From Motiliproteus sp. (GTDB lineage Bacteria > Pseudomonadota > Gammaproteobacteria > Pseudomonadales > Balneatricaceae), in assembly GCA_026196225.1 (NCBI GenBank), contig JAPHRD010000020.1:62001-126000 (forward strand): 64,000 nucleotides of DNA, written 5' to 3'. The translations under genes and the position numbers were made by a program. Each line of letters begins with the position of its first letter. The first letter of the stretch is position 1. A model generated the notes under the pieces. The model saw only the letters and a program-made list of their open reading frames with translations, did no database searches and was not told where the DNA came from. Of the stretch, positions 27,249-36,607 are shown one piece after another.

Positions 27249-30200
27249 ATGCTCAATAGTGAACGTTCCATTACTGCGATTGCCATCGTTGGATTGGCAT
27301 TGCTGATGGCGGGCACCTACCTGTTAGAGCGCCACACCCGCAGCCACCATGATCAGGATGTGGAACGGCTGCTAACCACTGTCTTGTCCACCAGCCATCA
27401 GTCGCTACACCAGTGGAAAGAAGAGAGTTACCTAAAAGCCAAAATCTGGGCCGCGATGCCGAGTGTCGTGGAGTCGACCGAGGAATTGCTGGCTCTTCCT
27501 CCTTCCGGTGAAACCGAACGCCGTACAAAACTGCTTACCAAGTTACGCGATACACTTAGTTTTATTCGCAACAGCGACCGCTACGAAGGTTTCTTTATTA
27601 TCGACGCTGACTACATCAGCATCGCTTCCATGCGGGATGAGAATGTCGGTACCCGCAACCTGCTAGCGACCCGCCCCAGTATCATCAATCGGGTACTACA
27701 AGGCGAAACCCTGATCAGTCACCCGCTCACCAGCGATGTCTATTTACGACAAAGCAGCGTCGAGCAGATTACCCAGTTTGTTGCTACCCCGATGATCGTT
27801 GAGGGTAAAGTCATTGCTGCCTTCGCTTTGCGAATAAATCCAGAGATCACCTTTGCCAATATTCTCCGTCAGGGTCGTCCAGGCCAAAGCGGTGAAACTT
27901 ACGCTTTTAACAAAACCGGTGTGCTAATCTCCACTCCGCGTTTTCAATCTGACAGCACCACCCGGTTGGATAAAGGCCACCCTTTCTGGAACCAAGACTC
28001 CGGTGGCGATGCCCCTCAAGCACCCGTAGCTCTCAATCACTACCACAACTATCTTGGCGATCAAGTGATCGGCACTTGGTTCTGGGATGCAGAAATGGGC
28101 TTAGGAATCAGTGCCGAGATCAGCCGTGAAGAGATCAGCAAACAACTGACCTCCAGCCTGATGCCGATTCGCCTAGCTTCTGCCCTGTCGGCGGCTCTGA
28201 TACTTTCGATCGTATTTTTATCTCTACGCTACCGAGCGGCCCTAAAACGTCGCAATATCCTCTTCAAAACCACCTTTGAGCAAGCCACCGTTGGTATTGC
28301 CCATCTGGATTTGGATGGCCGGTTTATTCGTATCAACAGCCAATTCTGCAAAATATTGGGGGCAACGGAGATCCAGGTTAGGGAGATGCCATTCAACCCT
28401 TGTGGTGATGATGGCAGTCAGTTGATGGAAAGCTTTGCCGATCTTCTCGCCGATCAAAAAGAGCAGATCGCAATCGAGAAAAGTCTTCAAAAAAATAATG
28501 GCAGCGATGTCTGGGTCTATCTCACCACCACACTGGTGCGCAAGCCCAACCGTGAGCCACACTATTTTATGGTGGTGATGGAAGATATCAATTATCGCAA
28601 ACAGGCCACCGAAGAACTGATCAAATCCCAGCAGTATATGAAAGAGGCGGAGCGCATTGCCGGGATCGGCTACTGGATACTGGAGCTTCCTGATCGCAAC
28701 CTGATCTGGTCCGAACAGACTCATCAGATATTTCATCTGGGCAGTAAAAATACGCAACATACCCTGGAGGAGATGCTGAAGCGCATCCACCCCGACGACA
28801 GAGACAATGTTGAACAGCGGATCGAAAATGCCCTGCAGGGGAATGAAGTCCGCGCCGTAGAGTTCAGAGTCATCGCTGAGAATGAACGTTTCCAGCGAGT
28901 ACGTTCAGAGATCAAGATAAACCGCGACGAACAGGGCAAACTGAAAAACCTGCTAGGCACGGTTCAGGATATCACTGAGCGCTACGACGCCCAGCAACGC
29001 ATGCGCCAATCTGCCAAGGTGTTCGACGGTGCCACCGAAGGCATTATTATTGCCGATATGACGCCGGCGATTGTGGCGGTAAATCCAGCCTTTACTGAGA
29101 TCACCGGTTACCAGGAACATGAAGTCCTCGGCCGAAACCCCAATATTCTCAGCTCTGGCCGCCAGGACAACGCCTTCTACAAAACCATGTGGGACAGCCT
29201 GGTTAGAGATGGTCGCTGGCAAGGGGAGATCTCGAACCGTCGTAAAAACGGCGAGATCTATCCAGAGTGGATGACCATCTCTGCCGTGCGTAACGAGCAG
29301 GGCAACATCACCCACTATGTAGCCACATTCTCCGATATCAGCCGCATCAAGGAATCGGAAGACAAGCTCGCCTTTCTGGCCCACCATGATCCCCTTACCC
29401 GCCTTCCCAACCGGCTAATGCTAGAAAGTCATCTCAACCACTGCCTACAAATATCTGACCAACAACAACACCCTTTTTCTGTGCTGTTTTTGGATCTGGA
29501 CCAGTTCAAATATATCAATGACAGCTACGGTCATCCCTGCGGGGATAAAGTGCTGTGTCAGGTGGCTGAGCGACTGGTGGATTGCCTGAATGAAAACTGC
29601 CTACTAAGCCGTCACGGCGGTGATGAATTTGTTATCGTGGTCCAGGATGCCAATACCGAAAAAGTAGAAAAACTGGCTACAGCGCTGCTGGACACCATGA
29701 ACGAGCCCTTTTACATCAACGATCTGTCGTTCGATATCAGCGGCAGTATCGGCATCAGCTTCTATCCCCAGCACGGCGAGACACCTGCTACCCTGATCAA
29801 AAATGCAGACGCGGCGATGTTCGAGGCAAAAAAACAAGGCCGTAACCGCTACGTCCATTATCAAGAGTCGATGACCCTCGATGCGTTAAAAGAGATGGAG
29901 TTGCTGTCTCATCTTCGTCGTGCCATCGAACTGAATGAACTTGAGGTCTACTACCAACCACAGATCAGCTTCAATACCGGCAGAATTTCAGGGGCCGAAG
30001 CACTGCTACGGTGGAAACACAGCAAGCTGGGAATGATCTCACCGGACCAGTTTATTCCCCTGGCAGAGGAGTCAGGCCTGATTATCCCGATCGGTCACTG
30101 GGTGCTTCAGCAAGCCTGCCAGCAAGTCAAACAGTGGCACCAATACACCAGTGCCCGCTTCCCGGTTTCGGTCAATCTATCCCCACGGCAATTTGGCGAT

Positions 30201-31547
30201 AGGAATCTGCTGGAAACCATTGAAAACTGCCTGGAAGAGAACGAGCTGGATTCCAGCTATCTGGAACTGGAACTAACCGAAGGCGCTCTGATTGAGGACC
30301 CGGAATCCACACTAGTGCTGCTTAAACGCTTAAAACTGATGGGCATCGCCATCGCCGTAGACGATTTCGGCACGGGCTACTCCAGCCTCAGTTACCTGAG
30401 TCGATTCCCCATCGATCGGGTTAAAATCGACAAGGAGTTTATCAGTCGACTGATTACCGATACTGAGAACACCCTGATCACCCGTAGCATCATTTCCATG
30501 AGCCATTTCCTGCACTGCCAGGTCATCGCGGAAGGGGTCGAAAACGAAACCCAACTCTCTTACCTACTGCAACACAATTGCGATCATTTCCAGGGGTTCT
30601 TCTACAGCCCGCCTGTACCTGCTAATGACTTTAAGGAATTGCTAGATTCCAACCGCCATCATCCATTGAAAGAGATCTCCGATCATCTCGACAATCGCCG
30701 GACCCTGCTGATACTGGATGATGAGGCTCCGGTCCTCAGCGCCCTGAAACGAGCGCTTCGTAAAGAAAATTATCGGGTAATCACAGCCCAGGATCCCTAC
30801 GAAGCCTTGGAGATTCTGGCTGGTTATCATGTTGGTGTGGTGATCACTGACCAACGAATGCCCACCATGACCGGTAGTGAATTTCTTATTCGCGTTCGTC
30901 AGCTTTACCCCGACACGGTGCGTATCGTACTGAGTGGCCACGCGGAAATTGATGCCATCACCTCAGCTGTTAACGAAGGCGACATTTATCGCTTCCTGCT
31001 AAAACCCTGGAAAGACGATGAGCTGCGCAAACATATCGACGAAGCCTTTCTGGCCTACGAAAACAAACAGCATCAGAACCTGTTTCTGGGCAATATCCAG
31101 CAGCTGATCGACGAATACGAAAATCACCTGATACCCGGCCAGGTTACCGGCATCCAGGAGTTGGATGATCAACATTCGGGGATGATCGAGATCTGTCAGC
31201 AGATGGCCAAGCTATTCTCGTCAGAGGTTACCGTATTTAAACTTCGCAAGCTGTTTGATCAGCTGACTGATCTGGCATTGGAAAATTTCAAGCTGGAAGA
31301 GAAGCTAATGCAGGAGTACGACTACCCGGCGAGAGATCAGCATATCACCGAGCACGACCTATTTATCGAACAGATCAAGCGCCTTCAACATATGCCAGAG
31401 CAGCACGAGAACAGTCGCATGGTGTTTCTGATGGTCTATATCGGAATCTGGATAAAACACCACGAAAGATCATCCGACAAATATCTGATCGAATTTCTTA
31501 AGCAGCGAAAATCAAAAGAGATCCACCATCAGAGCAAAGCACACTGA
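27249..31547 (+). CDS. Cache-PAS-GGDEF-EAL-REC-hemerythrin signalling protein
   Basis: A 1432-residue membrane sensor. TM1 is at ~8-27, a periplasmic Cache-type sensor at ~30-300, TM2 at ~305-328, then PAS domains from about 338, 462 and 590. GGDEF follows (motif GGDEF 790-794; the inhibitory-site position 781-784 reads NENC instead of RxxD). EAL is next (EALLRW from 917, plus NLSPRQF, DDFGTGYSS, KIDKEF and EGVEN), with all phosphodiesterase residues apparently kept. A receiver domain has phospho-acceptor D1201 (ITDQRMP) and a KPW lysine. The last ~130 residues are a hemerythrin: H1309, E1350, H1365, H1369, H1405 and D1410 fit the diiron ligands, but N1346 replaces the His of the HFxxEE motif. 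It should make and/or degrade c-di-GMP in response to a periplasmic signal, phosphorylation and oxygen or iron (inference). The gene stands alone. Confidence 0.9.
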   Translation: MLNSERSITAIAIVGLALLMAGTYLLERHTRSHHDQDVERLLTTVLSTSHQSLHQWKEESYLKAKIWAAMPSVVESTEELLALPPSGETERRTKLLTKLRDTLSFIRNSDRYEGFFIIDADYISIASMRDENVGTRNLLATRPSIINRVLQGETLISHPLTSDVYLRQSSVEQITQFVATPMIVEGKVIAAFALRINPEITFANILRQGRPGQSGETYAFNKTGVLISTPRFQSDSTTRLDKGHPFWNQDSGGDAPQAPVALNHYHNYLGDQVIGTWFWDAEMGLGISAEISREEISKQLTSSLMPIRLASALSAALILSIVFLSLRYRAALKRRNILFKTTFEQATVGIAHLDLDGRFIRINSQFCKILGATEIQVREMPFNPCGDDGSQLMESFADLLADQKEQIAIEKSLQKNNGSDVWVYLTTTLVRKPNREPHYFMVVMEDINYRKQATEELIKSQQYMKEAERIAGIGYWILELPDRNLIWSEQTHQIFHLGSKNTQHTLEEMLKRIHPDDRDNVEQRIENALQGNEVRAVEFRVIAENERFQRVRSEIKINRDEQGKLKNLLGTVQDITERYDAQQRMRQSAKVFDGATEGIIIADMTPAIVAVNPAFTEITGYQEHEVLGRNPNILSSGRQDNAFYKTMWDSLVRDGRWQGEISNRRKNGEIYPEWMTISAVRNEQGNITHYVATFSDISRIKESEDKLAFLAHHDPLTRLPNRLMLESHLNHCLQISDQQQHPFSVLFLDLDQFKYINDSYGHPCGDKVLCQVAERLVDCLNENCLLSRHGGDEFVIVVQDANTEKVEKLATALLDTMNEPFYINDLSFDISGSIGISFYPQHGETPATLIKNADAAMFEAKKQGRNRYVHYQESMTLDALKEMELLSHLRRAIELNELEVYYQPQISFNTGRISGAEALLRWKHSKLGMISPDQFIPLAEESGLIIPIGHWVLQQACQQVKQWHQYTSARFPVSVNLSPRQFGDRNLLETIENCLEENELDSSYLELELTEGALIEDPESTLVLLKRLKLMGIAIAVDDFGTGYSSLSYLSRFPIDRVKIDKEFISRLITDTENTLITRSIISMSHFLHCQVIAEGVENETQLSYLLQHNCDHFQGFFYSPPVPANDFKELLDSNRHHPLKEISDHLDNRRTLLILDDEAPVLSALKRALRKENYRVITAQDPYEALEILAGYHVGVVITDQRMPTMTGSEFLIRVRQLYPDTVRIVLSGHAEIDAITSAVNEGDIYRFLLKPWKDDELRKHIDEAFLAYENKQHQNLFLGNIQQLIDEYENHLIPGQVTGIQELDDQHSGMIEICQQMAKLFSSEVTVFKLRKLFDQLTDLALENFKLEEKLMQEYDYPARDQHITEHDLFIEQIKRLQHMPEQHENSRMVFLMVYIGIWIKHHERSSDKYLIEFLKQRKSKEIHHQSKAH

Positions 31548-31625
31548 CCACATCCTGCAGCCAGTGCGCCGCCCTTTTTTTGGTGCGGAACTGTTTAGGT
31601 CAAAATTCAAGTTAAACCAAATCGC

Positions 31626-32399
31626 CTAGATTCTAATACCGCCGTCGATCTCCAGAATACGGCCGGTAAAGAAATCATTCTCGATAATATAGCGGGCGCT
31701 GTGAGCCAACTCACTCTGTTCACCCAGGCGGCGTAACGGCACGGCCTTGAGCATCCGCTCCACCGCCTCAGGCTTCATCTGAGCGGTCATATCGGTAGCG
31801 ATCACCCCTGGCGCAATACCGCCCACACGAATACCGTGGCGAGCTAATTCGCCTGCCCAGCTCACTACCATGGTGGCGACACCAGCTTTGGTAGAGGAAT
31901 AGTTGGTCTGGCCCATATTGCCGGCACGGGAAACGCTGGAGATATTGATAATTACCCCGCCCTTCTCTTTAGTCTGGGGCTGAGTTGCCATAATGGATGC
32001 CGCTTCACGTCCGCAGAGGAAGGTACCAGTCAGATTCACATCGATCACCGATTGCCACTGCTGCTGGGACATCTTGTCCACCAACTCGCCATCTTTCACT
32101 TTGATCAGCATGCCGTCGCGCATCAGACCGGCATTGTTGATCAAACCGTTGAGCTCGCCAAAATCCCGCTTGATCTGCAGGAAAGTGCTTTCAACTGAAC
32201 TCTCTTCGGTAACGTTACAGACGTAACCGCGAGCTTCTCCACCGGCCTCACGGCAGGCTTCAGCGGTCTCATTCAATTTCGCTTCACTCAGATCGATCAG
32301 TGCCAGCTTGGCACCCGATGCCGCCAGATCCAGCGCCATAGCACGGCCTAAGCCCTGACCACCACCGGTGATGGCAAATACATTGTCTTTTACTTGCAT
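31626..32399 (-). CDS. SDR-family 3-hydroxyacyl dehydrogenase/reductase (FabG-like)
   Basis: A 257-residue short-chain dehydrogenase. It has the cofactor motif TGGGQGLG near residues 11-18, an acidic Asp at the end of the second strand (LIDLS) favouring NAD(H), NNAG, and the catalytic Ser-Tyr-Lys set (NISSV, NYSSTK). It lies 57 bp after the acyl-CoA synthetase and probably shares its LiuR-like control. It likely oxidises a 3-hydroxyacyl-CoA in acyl catabolism; the substrate is not determined by sequence. Confidence 0.85.
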   Translation of the reverse strand: MQVKDNVFAITGGGQGLGRAMALDLAASGAKLALIDLSEAKLNETAEACREAGGEARGYVCNVTEESSVESTFLQIKRDFGELNGLINNAGLMRDGMLIKVKDGELVDKMSQQQWQSVIDVNLTGTFLCGREAASIMATQPQTKEKGGVIINISSVSRAGNMGQTNYSSTKAGVATMVVSWAGELARHGIRVGGIAPGVIATDMTAQMKPEAVERMLKAVPLRRLGEQSELAHSARYIIENDFFTGRILEIDGGIRI

Positions 32400-32456
32400 G
32401 GTAACTACTCGGAATACTGCGCCCGCGACCCTTTAAGATCGCGGGCAGGTTGAACT

Positions 32457-34352
32457 TCAGGCAAAGCCGCCTACTTTGGCGCCGGCGATGGTGTCGGTAA
32501 TCTCCGGCAGGATAGATTCGTCGTCGATGGTAGAAGGCATCTTGTACTCCTCCTGATCGGCGATTTTGCGAAGAATGGCGCGCAGAATCTTACCGGAGCG
32601 AGTCTTCGGCAAGCGCTGTACCACCACCGCCTGGCGGAAACAGGCCAGTGGCCCGACTTCGGCCCGGACCAGATCAACCAGCTGCTTTTGCAAATCCTCT
32701 GGTTCTACTTCTGCCCCCTGCTTCAACACCACCAATCCCACAGGGACATGACCCTTGAGGGAATCGGCAACCGCAATCACCGCACATTCAGCCACCGCAC
32801 TGTTCTTGGCGATCACTTCTTCCATCTCACCGGTACTGAGACGGTGACCAGATACGTTGATCACATCATCGGTACGACCGGTGATATAGACATAGCCATC
32901 TTCATCGATAAAGCCACCATCACCGGTATGGTAGTAACCGGGGAAGGCAGTCAGATAAGACTGTTTGAAGCGCTCGGGGTTGTTCCAGATGGTCTGGGCC
33001 ACACCGGGAGGCATAGGCAGGCGGGCAACGATATTGCCGTGTTCACCCGCTTCAAGCTCACTACCTTCGGCGTCCACTACCTGAATATCGTAACCAGGGA
33101 CCGGCACACAGGTAGATCCCAGACGGGTTGCTACTGGCTCAACACCCATCAATGGTGCCGTCATCGGCCAGCCGGTTTCAGTCTGCCACCAGTGATCGAT
33201 CACCGGCACACCTAACAAACCGTCTAGCCAGCTGTAGGTGGAGGAATCCAGTTTCTCGCCGGCAACAAACAACCAACGCAGGCTGGATAGGTCATAATCT
33301 TTACTCAGCGCCCCTTCCGGATCCTCTTTACGGATCGCTCGGAAAGCGGTGGGCGCTGCAAACATGGAATTCACGCCGTACTCATCGATAACCCGCCAAA
33401 AAGCACCAGCATCCGGGCTACGAACAGGTTTTCCTTCGTAGAAGATTGCGCTGCAACCGCCCATTAATGGGCCGTAGACAATAAAGGAGTGGCCAACCAC
33501 CCATCCGATATCGGAAGCCCCCCACCAGACATCGCCAGCATTCATGCCGTAGATATTTCTAAGGGCATACATTAGCGCCACGGCGTGGCTACCATTGTCA
33601 CGGACGATACCCTTGGGCAAACCGGTGGTACCGGAGGTGTAGAGAATGTAAAGAGGATCTGTTGAGAGAACCGGCACGCACTCCGCTGGCTCAACTCCTT
33701 CGTGGGCCTGATGCCAGTCTAGATCGCGACCTGTCTGTAGTTCAGCCGTGACCATCGGGCGCTGTAGTACAATGCAACGCTCTGGCTTGTGTGCAGCCAA
33801 TTCGAAAGCTTGGTCTACTAACGGTTTGTACTCGATCACTTTGTCGAATTCGATACCGCAGGAGGCAGTGATCACCAGTTTTGGAGCCGCATCGTTGATT
33901 CGGATCGCCAGTTCGTTCGGGGCAAAACCACCGAATACCACTGAGTGAACCGCGCCCAAACGAGCACAGGCCAGCATCGCTACAGCCGCTTCAGGCACCA
34001 TGGGCATATAGATAACAACACGGTCACCCTTTTCAATACCCTGCGCCTTGAGTACTCCGGCAAAATTACGAACATCGTCCAACAACTCGTTAAAGGTGAT
34101 CGCTTTCTTAACATTGGTGGCCGGGGAATCGTAGTAGAGTGCAACCTGATCACCACGACCACTTTCCACTTGATGATCCACTGCTAGATAGCAGGAGTTT
34201 AGCTCGCCATCGGCAAACCAACGATGAGTGCCATAATCAGCATCTTTTAGAATTTCGGTGGGCTTTTTAAACCAGGCGATCTGATCAGCCTGCTGTTTCC
34301 AAAAAGCCTCTTTATCGGCCAGAGATTGTTGGTACTCCTGCTGGTATCCCAT
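32457..34352 (-). CDS. prpE: Propionyl-CoA synthetase-like acyl-CoA synthetase
   Basis: From the ATG at 34352 (MGYQQEYQQS) it has 631 residues. A GAGGA Shine-Dalgarno lies 8 bp upstream, making the longer frame to 34397 unlikely. It is an AMP-forming Acs/PrpE family enzyme: YTSGTTGLPKG nucleotide motif, DHWWQTETGWP, and the C-terminal PKTRSGKILR with the catalytic, regulatory Lys. The sequence is closer to PrpE than to acetyl-CoA synthetase (inference). It would activate propionate or short branched acids. A LiuR-like palindrome at 34402-34419 sits just upstream. Confidence 0.85.
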   Translation of the reverse strand: MGYQQEYQQSLADKEAFWKQQADQIAWFKKPTEILKDADYGTHRWFADGELNSCYLAVDHQVESGRGDQVALYYDSPATNVKKAITFNELLDDVRNFAGVLKAQGIEKGDRVVIYMPMVPEAAVAMLACARLGAVHSVVFGGFAPNELAIRINDAAPKLVITASCGIEFDKVIEYKPLVDQAFELAAHKPERCIVLQRPMVTAELQTGRDLDWHQAHEGVEPAECVPVLSTDPLYILYTSGTTGLPKGIVRDNGSHAVALMYALRNIYGMNAGDVWWGASDIGWVVGHSFIVYGPLMGGCSAIFYEGKPVRSPDAGAFWRVIDEYGVNSMFAAPTAFRAIRKEDPEGALSKDYDLSSLRWLFVAGEKLDSSTYSWLDGLLGVPVIDHWWQTETGWPMTAPLMGVEPVATRLGSTCVPVPGYDIQVVDAEGSELEAGEHGNIVARLPMPPGVAQTIWNNPERFKQSYLTAFPGYYHTGDGGFIDEDGYVYITGRTDDVINVSGHRLSTGEMEEVIAKNSAVAECAVIAVADSLKGHVPVGLVVLKQGAEVEPEDLQKQLVDLVRAEVGPLACFRQAVVVQRLPKTRSGKILRAILRKIADQEEYKMPSTIDDESILPEITDTIAGAKVGGFA

Positions 34353-34401
34353 CACAGTGTCCTCATTTTTTATTCTAGTCAAAACAGCAATTTTCAATTC
34401 A

Positions 34402-34419
34402 CCTTACGTAAACGTAAGG
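34402..34419. promoter_or_regulatory. LiuR-like operator upstream of the acyl-CoA synthetase
   Basis: CCTTACGTAAACGTAAGG is an almost perfect palindrome around TTACG-N4-CGTAA, resembling the known LiuR box. It lies 50 bp upstream of the ATG at 34352 on the minus strand. Confidence 0.65.
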
Positions 34420-34492
34420 CCAGGTCTGATAAACAGGGATGGGAAGCCCCACCCCTTGGTAAGTCATCAGTCTTTTTTGTTATTCTTTTTGG

Positions 34493-35383
34493 TTACTCTT
34501 TTTTGTTGAACAGGCGATAGATGCTGGAGAAGTCCAAGCCACCATTGCCCTTGCTCTGATGCAGGTTAAACAACGAGCGTGCTGCTGAACCCATAGGGAT
34601 CGGCGAACGGGTTTGCTGGCTGTTTTCCATCGCCAGGCCCAAATCCTTGCACATCAGATCCACCATAAAGCCGCCCTGGTAGTCGTTGGAGGCCGGTACG
34701 CCTTCCATCACTCCAGGAACCGGGTTATAGACCTGCAGAGACCAGTTGTTACCGGAACTCTTGGACATGATCTCGGAAAGAACCTTCGGATCCAGACCAT
34801 TGTTCACGCCCATATTCAGCGCTTCAGCAGTACCGGCCATCAGTACTGAAAGCAGCATGTTGTTGCAGGCCTTGGCCACCTGACCCGCACCACTATCACC
34901 GGCGTGGAAGATGTTCTTACCCATACACTCCAGGAAAGGCTTGGCAGCGGTAAAAGCCTCATCGCTACCACCCACCATAAATGCCAGGGTTCCAGCAACC
35001 GCACCACCAACACCACCGGAAACCGGCGCATCGATAAAGCGAATGCCACGATCAGCCGCTTCTTGGCCCATCTCTTTAGCAGTGGCAGAATCGATGGTTG
35101 AACTATCGATCAGCAGACAATCTTTGCTGACCTTGTCCATCAGCGCATCGCCTGTCACCAGCACACTTTTTACATGCATACCGGCAGGCAGCATGGTGAT
35201 CAGCACTTCGGCACCTTCAACCACTTCGATTGCGCTTGAAGCTGAGTGAGCGCCGTCCTCTACCGCATGCTCTACAGCAGCTGGAGAAAGATCAAATACA
35301 GCAACATCGTGACCCGCCTTGACTAGATTGGCAGCCATTGGGCCACCCATATTTCCTAAACCTACAAATGCTACTTTTGCCAT
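34493..35383 (-). CDS. mmsB: 3-hydroxyisobutyrate dehydrogenase
   Basis: A 296-residue beta-hydroxyacid dehydrogenase that oxidises 3-hydroxyisobutyrate to methylmalonate semialdehyde with NAD. It has the Rossmann motif VGLGNMGGPMAANL, the substrate-binding APVSGG, and the catalytic Lys in GQVAKACNN. The ATG at 35383 is preferred because AGGTGA precedes it; the upstream in-frame codon is GTG. It is the last gene of the valine cluster, 94 bp after the hydrolase gene. Confidence 0.94.
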   Translation of the reverse strand: MAKVAFVGLGNMGGPMAANLVKAGHDVAVFDLSPAAVEHAVEDGAHSASSAIEVVEGAEVLITMLPAGMHVKSVLVTGDALMDKVSKDCLLIDSSTIDSATAKEMGQEAADRGIRFIDAPVSGGVGGAVAGTLAFMVGGSDEAFTAAKPFLECMGKNIFHAGDSGAGQVAKACNNMLLSVLMAGTAEALNMGVNNGLDPKVLSEIMSKSSGNNWSLQVYNPVPGVMEGVPASNDYQGGFMVDLMCKDLGLAMENSQQTRSPIPMGSAARSLFNLHQSKGNGGLDFSSIYRLFNKKE

Positions 35384-35444
35384 GATGTTCACCTGTTTTT
35401 GTATTCTGGTTTTTGTTCTGTTTTTCTGATCTATTGTTAACGCT

Positions 35445-35461
35445 CTGACGAATTTCGTCAG
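35445..35461. repeat. Intercistronic palindrome between the hydrolase gene and mmsB
   Basis: CTGACGAATTTCGTCAG is a 17-bp palindrome with a single central base, flanked by GTTAAC on both sides. No T run follows on the minus strand, so it looks more like an mRNA-stabilising or attenuating hairpin than a terminator. Confidence 0.5.
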
Positions 35462-35477
35462 TTAACTGTTCTTCTGG

Positions 35478-36587
35478 TCACATATCTGCCAAAGGATTGG
35501 CTTGATCCTTGGAAGCGGCGACAAATAGCTGGTCTACCCAGTTCTGGTCGACCTCCTCCAGAGACTTGAAGCGCCAGTCAGGATTGCCACACTTGTCGAT
35601 CAGCAATGCACGTACGCCCTCGGCAAATTCGCCGGCACGGGTACAGTTGACGGACAGATCCCATTCGGAGATAAACACCTCCTTCAGAGACAAGTGACGA
35701 CCACGCTTAAGTTGCTGGAAGATCATTGCCATAGCCGCTGGGCTTCCGCCCTTCACTGCCGCTTGAGCTTTCTGCAACCAACGGTCATCGGTCTCCAGCT
35801 CAAGAATGGTGGCAACGATATCCTTCAGTTCGTAGTGATCCATCAGGCTGTTGATCTGATCAAAATGAGCAATCACCTGTGATTCTGGCAGATCCTCGAT
35901 GGATTCCTGCTCCAGCTGGCGCAATACAGTGTTGACGCCGTGATGCAGACCTTCCAGGTTTTCACCCCATTGACAGCCCCGCAGCAGTTCGATCATCAGC
36001 GCTTTCTTTTCATGCTTAACAAAGCGATCACCCAGGCCCACATAGCGAGCATCGGCTGCATTCAGTGCGCTGGCAGTCAGACCCAGGAACAGGCCGACGC
36101 GACCGGGCATGCGATTCAGGAACCAGGTTCCACCGACATCAGGATAAAGACCAATGCTTACTTCAGGCATGGCGATACGGGAAGATTCGGTAACCACTCG
36201 GTAGTTGGCGCCTGACATCAAGCCCAGTCCGCCACCCATAACGATGCCGTTACCCCAGCAGATAAAGGGCTTTTTGAAACAGTGGATGGCGTAGTCGAGT
36301 TGGTATTCCTCGGTGAAGAACTTCTCGCAGAAGCCCGCTTCGCCATCGCCGGTCATTCCCATATAGAGATTACGAATATCACCGCCGGCACAGAATGCTT
36401 TGTCGCCAGCTCCATCCAAAACGATGGCCGCCACAGAATCGTCGGTTTCCCACTCCTTCATCTTTGGAGCCAGGATCTCGATCATCTCCAGTGTCAGCGC
36501 ATTGAGGCTCTTCTCAGAGTTCAGCGTCGCCTGAATGATCTTCTTGCCATTATTGGCGGCATGTTCGGTAAAGATAATTGCACTCAT
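35478..36587 (-). CDS. 3-hydroxyisobutyryl-CoA hydrolase
   Basis: A 369-residue crotonase-fold enzyme from the ATG at 36587 (the codon before is TTG). The length, KAFCAGGDIRNLY oxyanion segment, MGGGLGLM and EVSIGLYPDVGGTWFLNR mark it as HIBYL-CoA hydrolase and not a plain enoyl-CoA hydratase (~260 residues). It frees 3-hydroxyisobutyrate from its CoA ester, so MmsB can act. It follows the enoyl-CoA hydratase gene by 20 bp. Confidence 0.92.
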   Translation of the reverse strand: MSAIIFTEHAANNGKKIIQATLNSEKSLNALTLEMIEILAPKMKEWETDDSVAAIVLDGAGDKAFCAGGDIRNLYMGMTGDGEAGFCEKFFTEEYQLDYAIHCFKKPFICWGNGIVMGGGLGLMSGANYRVVTESSRIAMPEVSIGLYPDVGGTWFLNRMPGRVGLFLGLTASALNAADARYVGLGDRFVKHEKKALMIELLRGCQWGENLEGLHHGVNTVLRQLEQESIEDLPESQVIAHFDQINSLMDHYELKDIVATILELETDDRWLQKAQAAVKGGSPAAMAMIFQQLKRGRHLSLKEVFISEWDLSVNCTRAGEFAEGVRALLIDKCGNPDWRFKSLEEVDQNWVDQLFVAASKDQANPLADM

Positions 36588-36607
36588 CAATCTGATTCCC
36601 TGTTCCC

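Noticed and set aside
31548-31625. A hairpin between the c-di-GMP gene and the SDR gene around a T run.
   Set aside because: Pairing is short and imperfect, so a terminator call cannot be supported.
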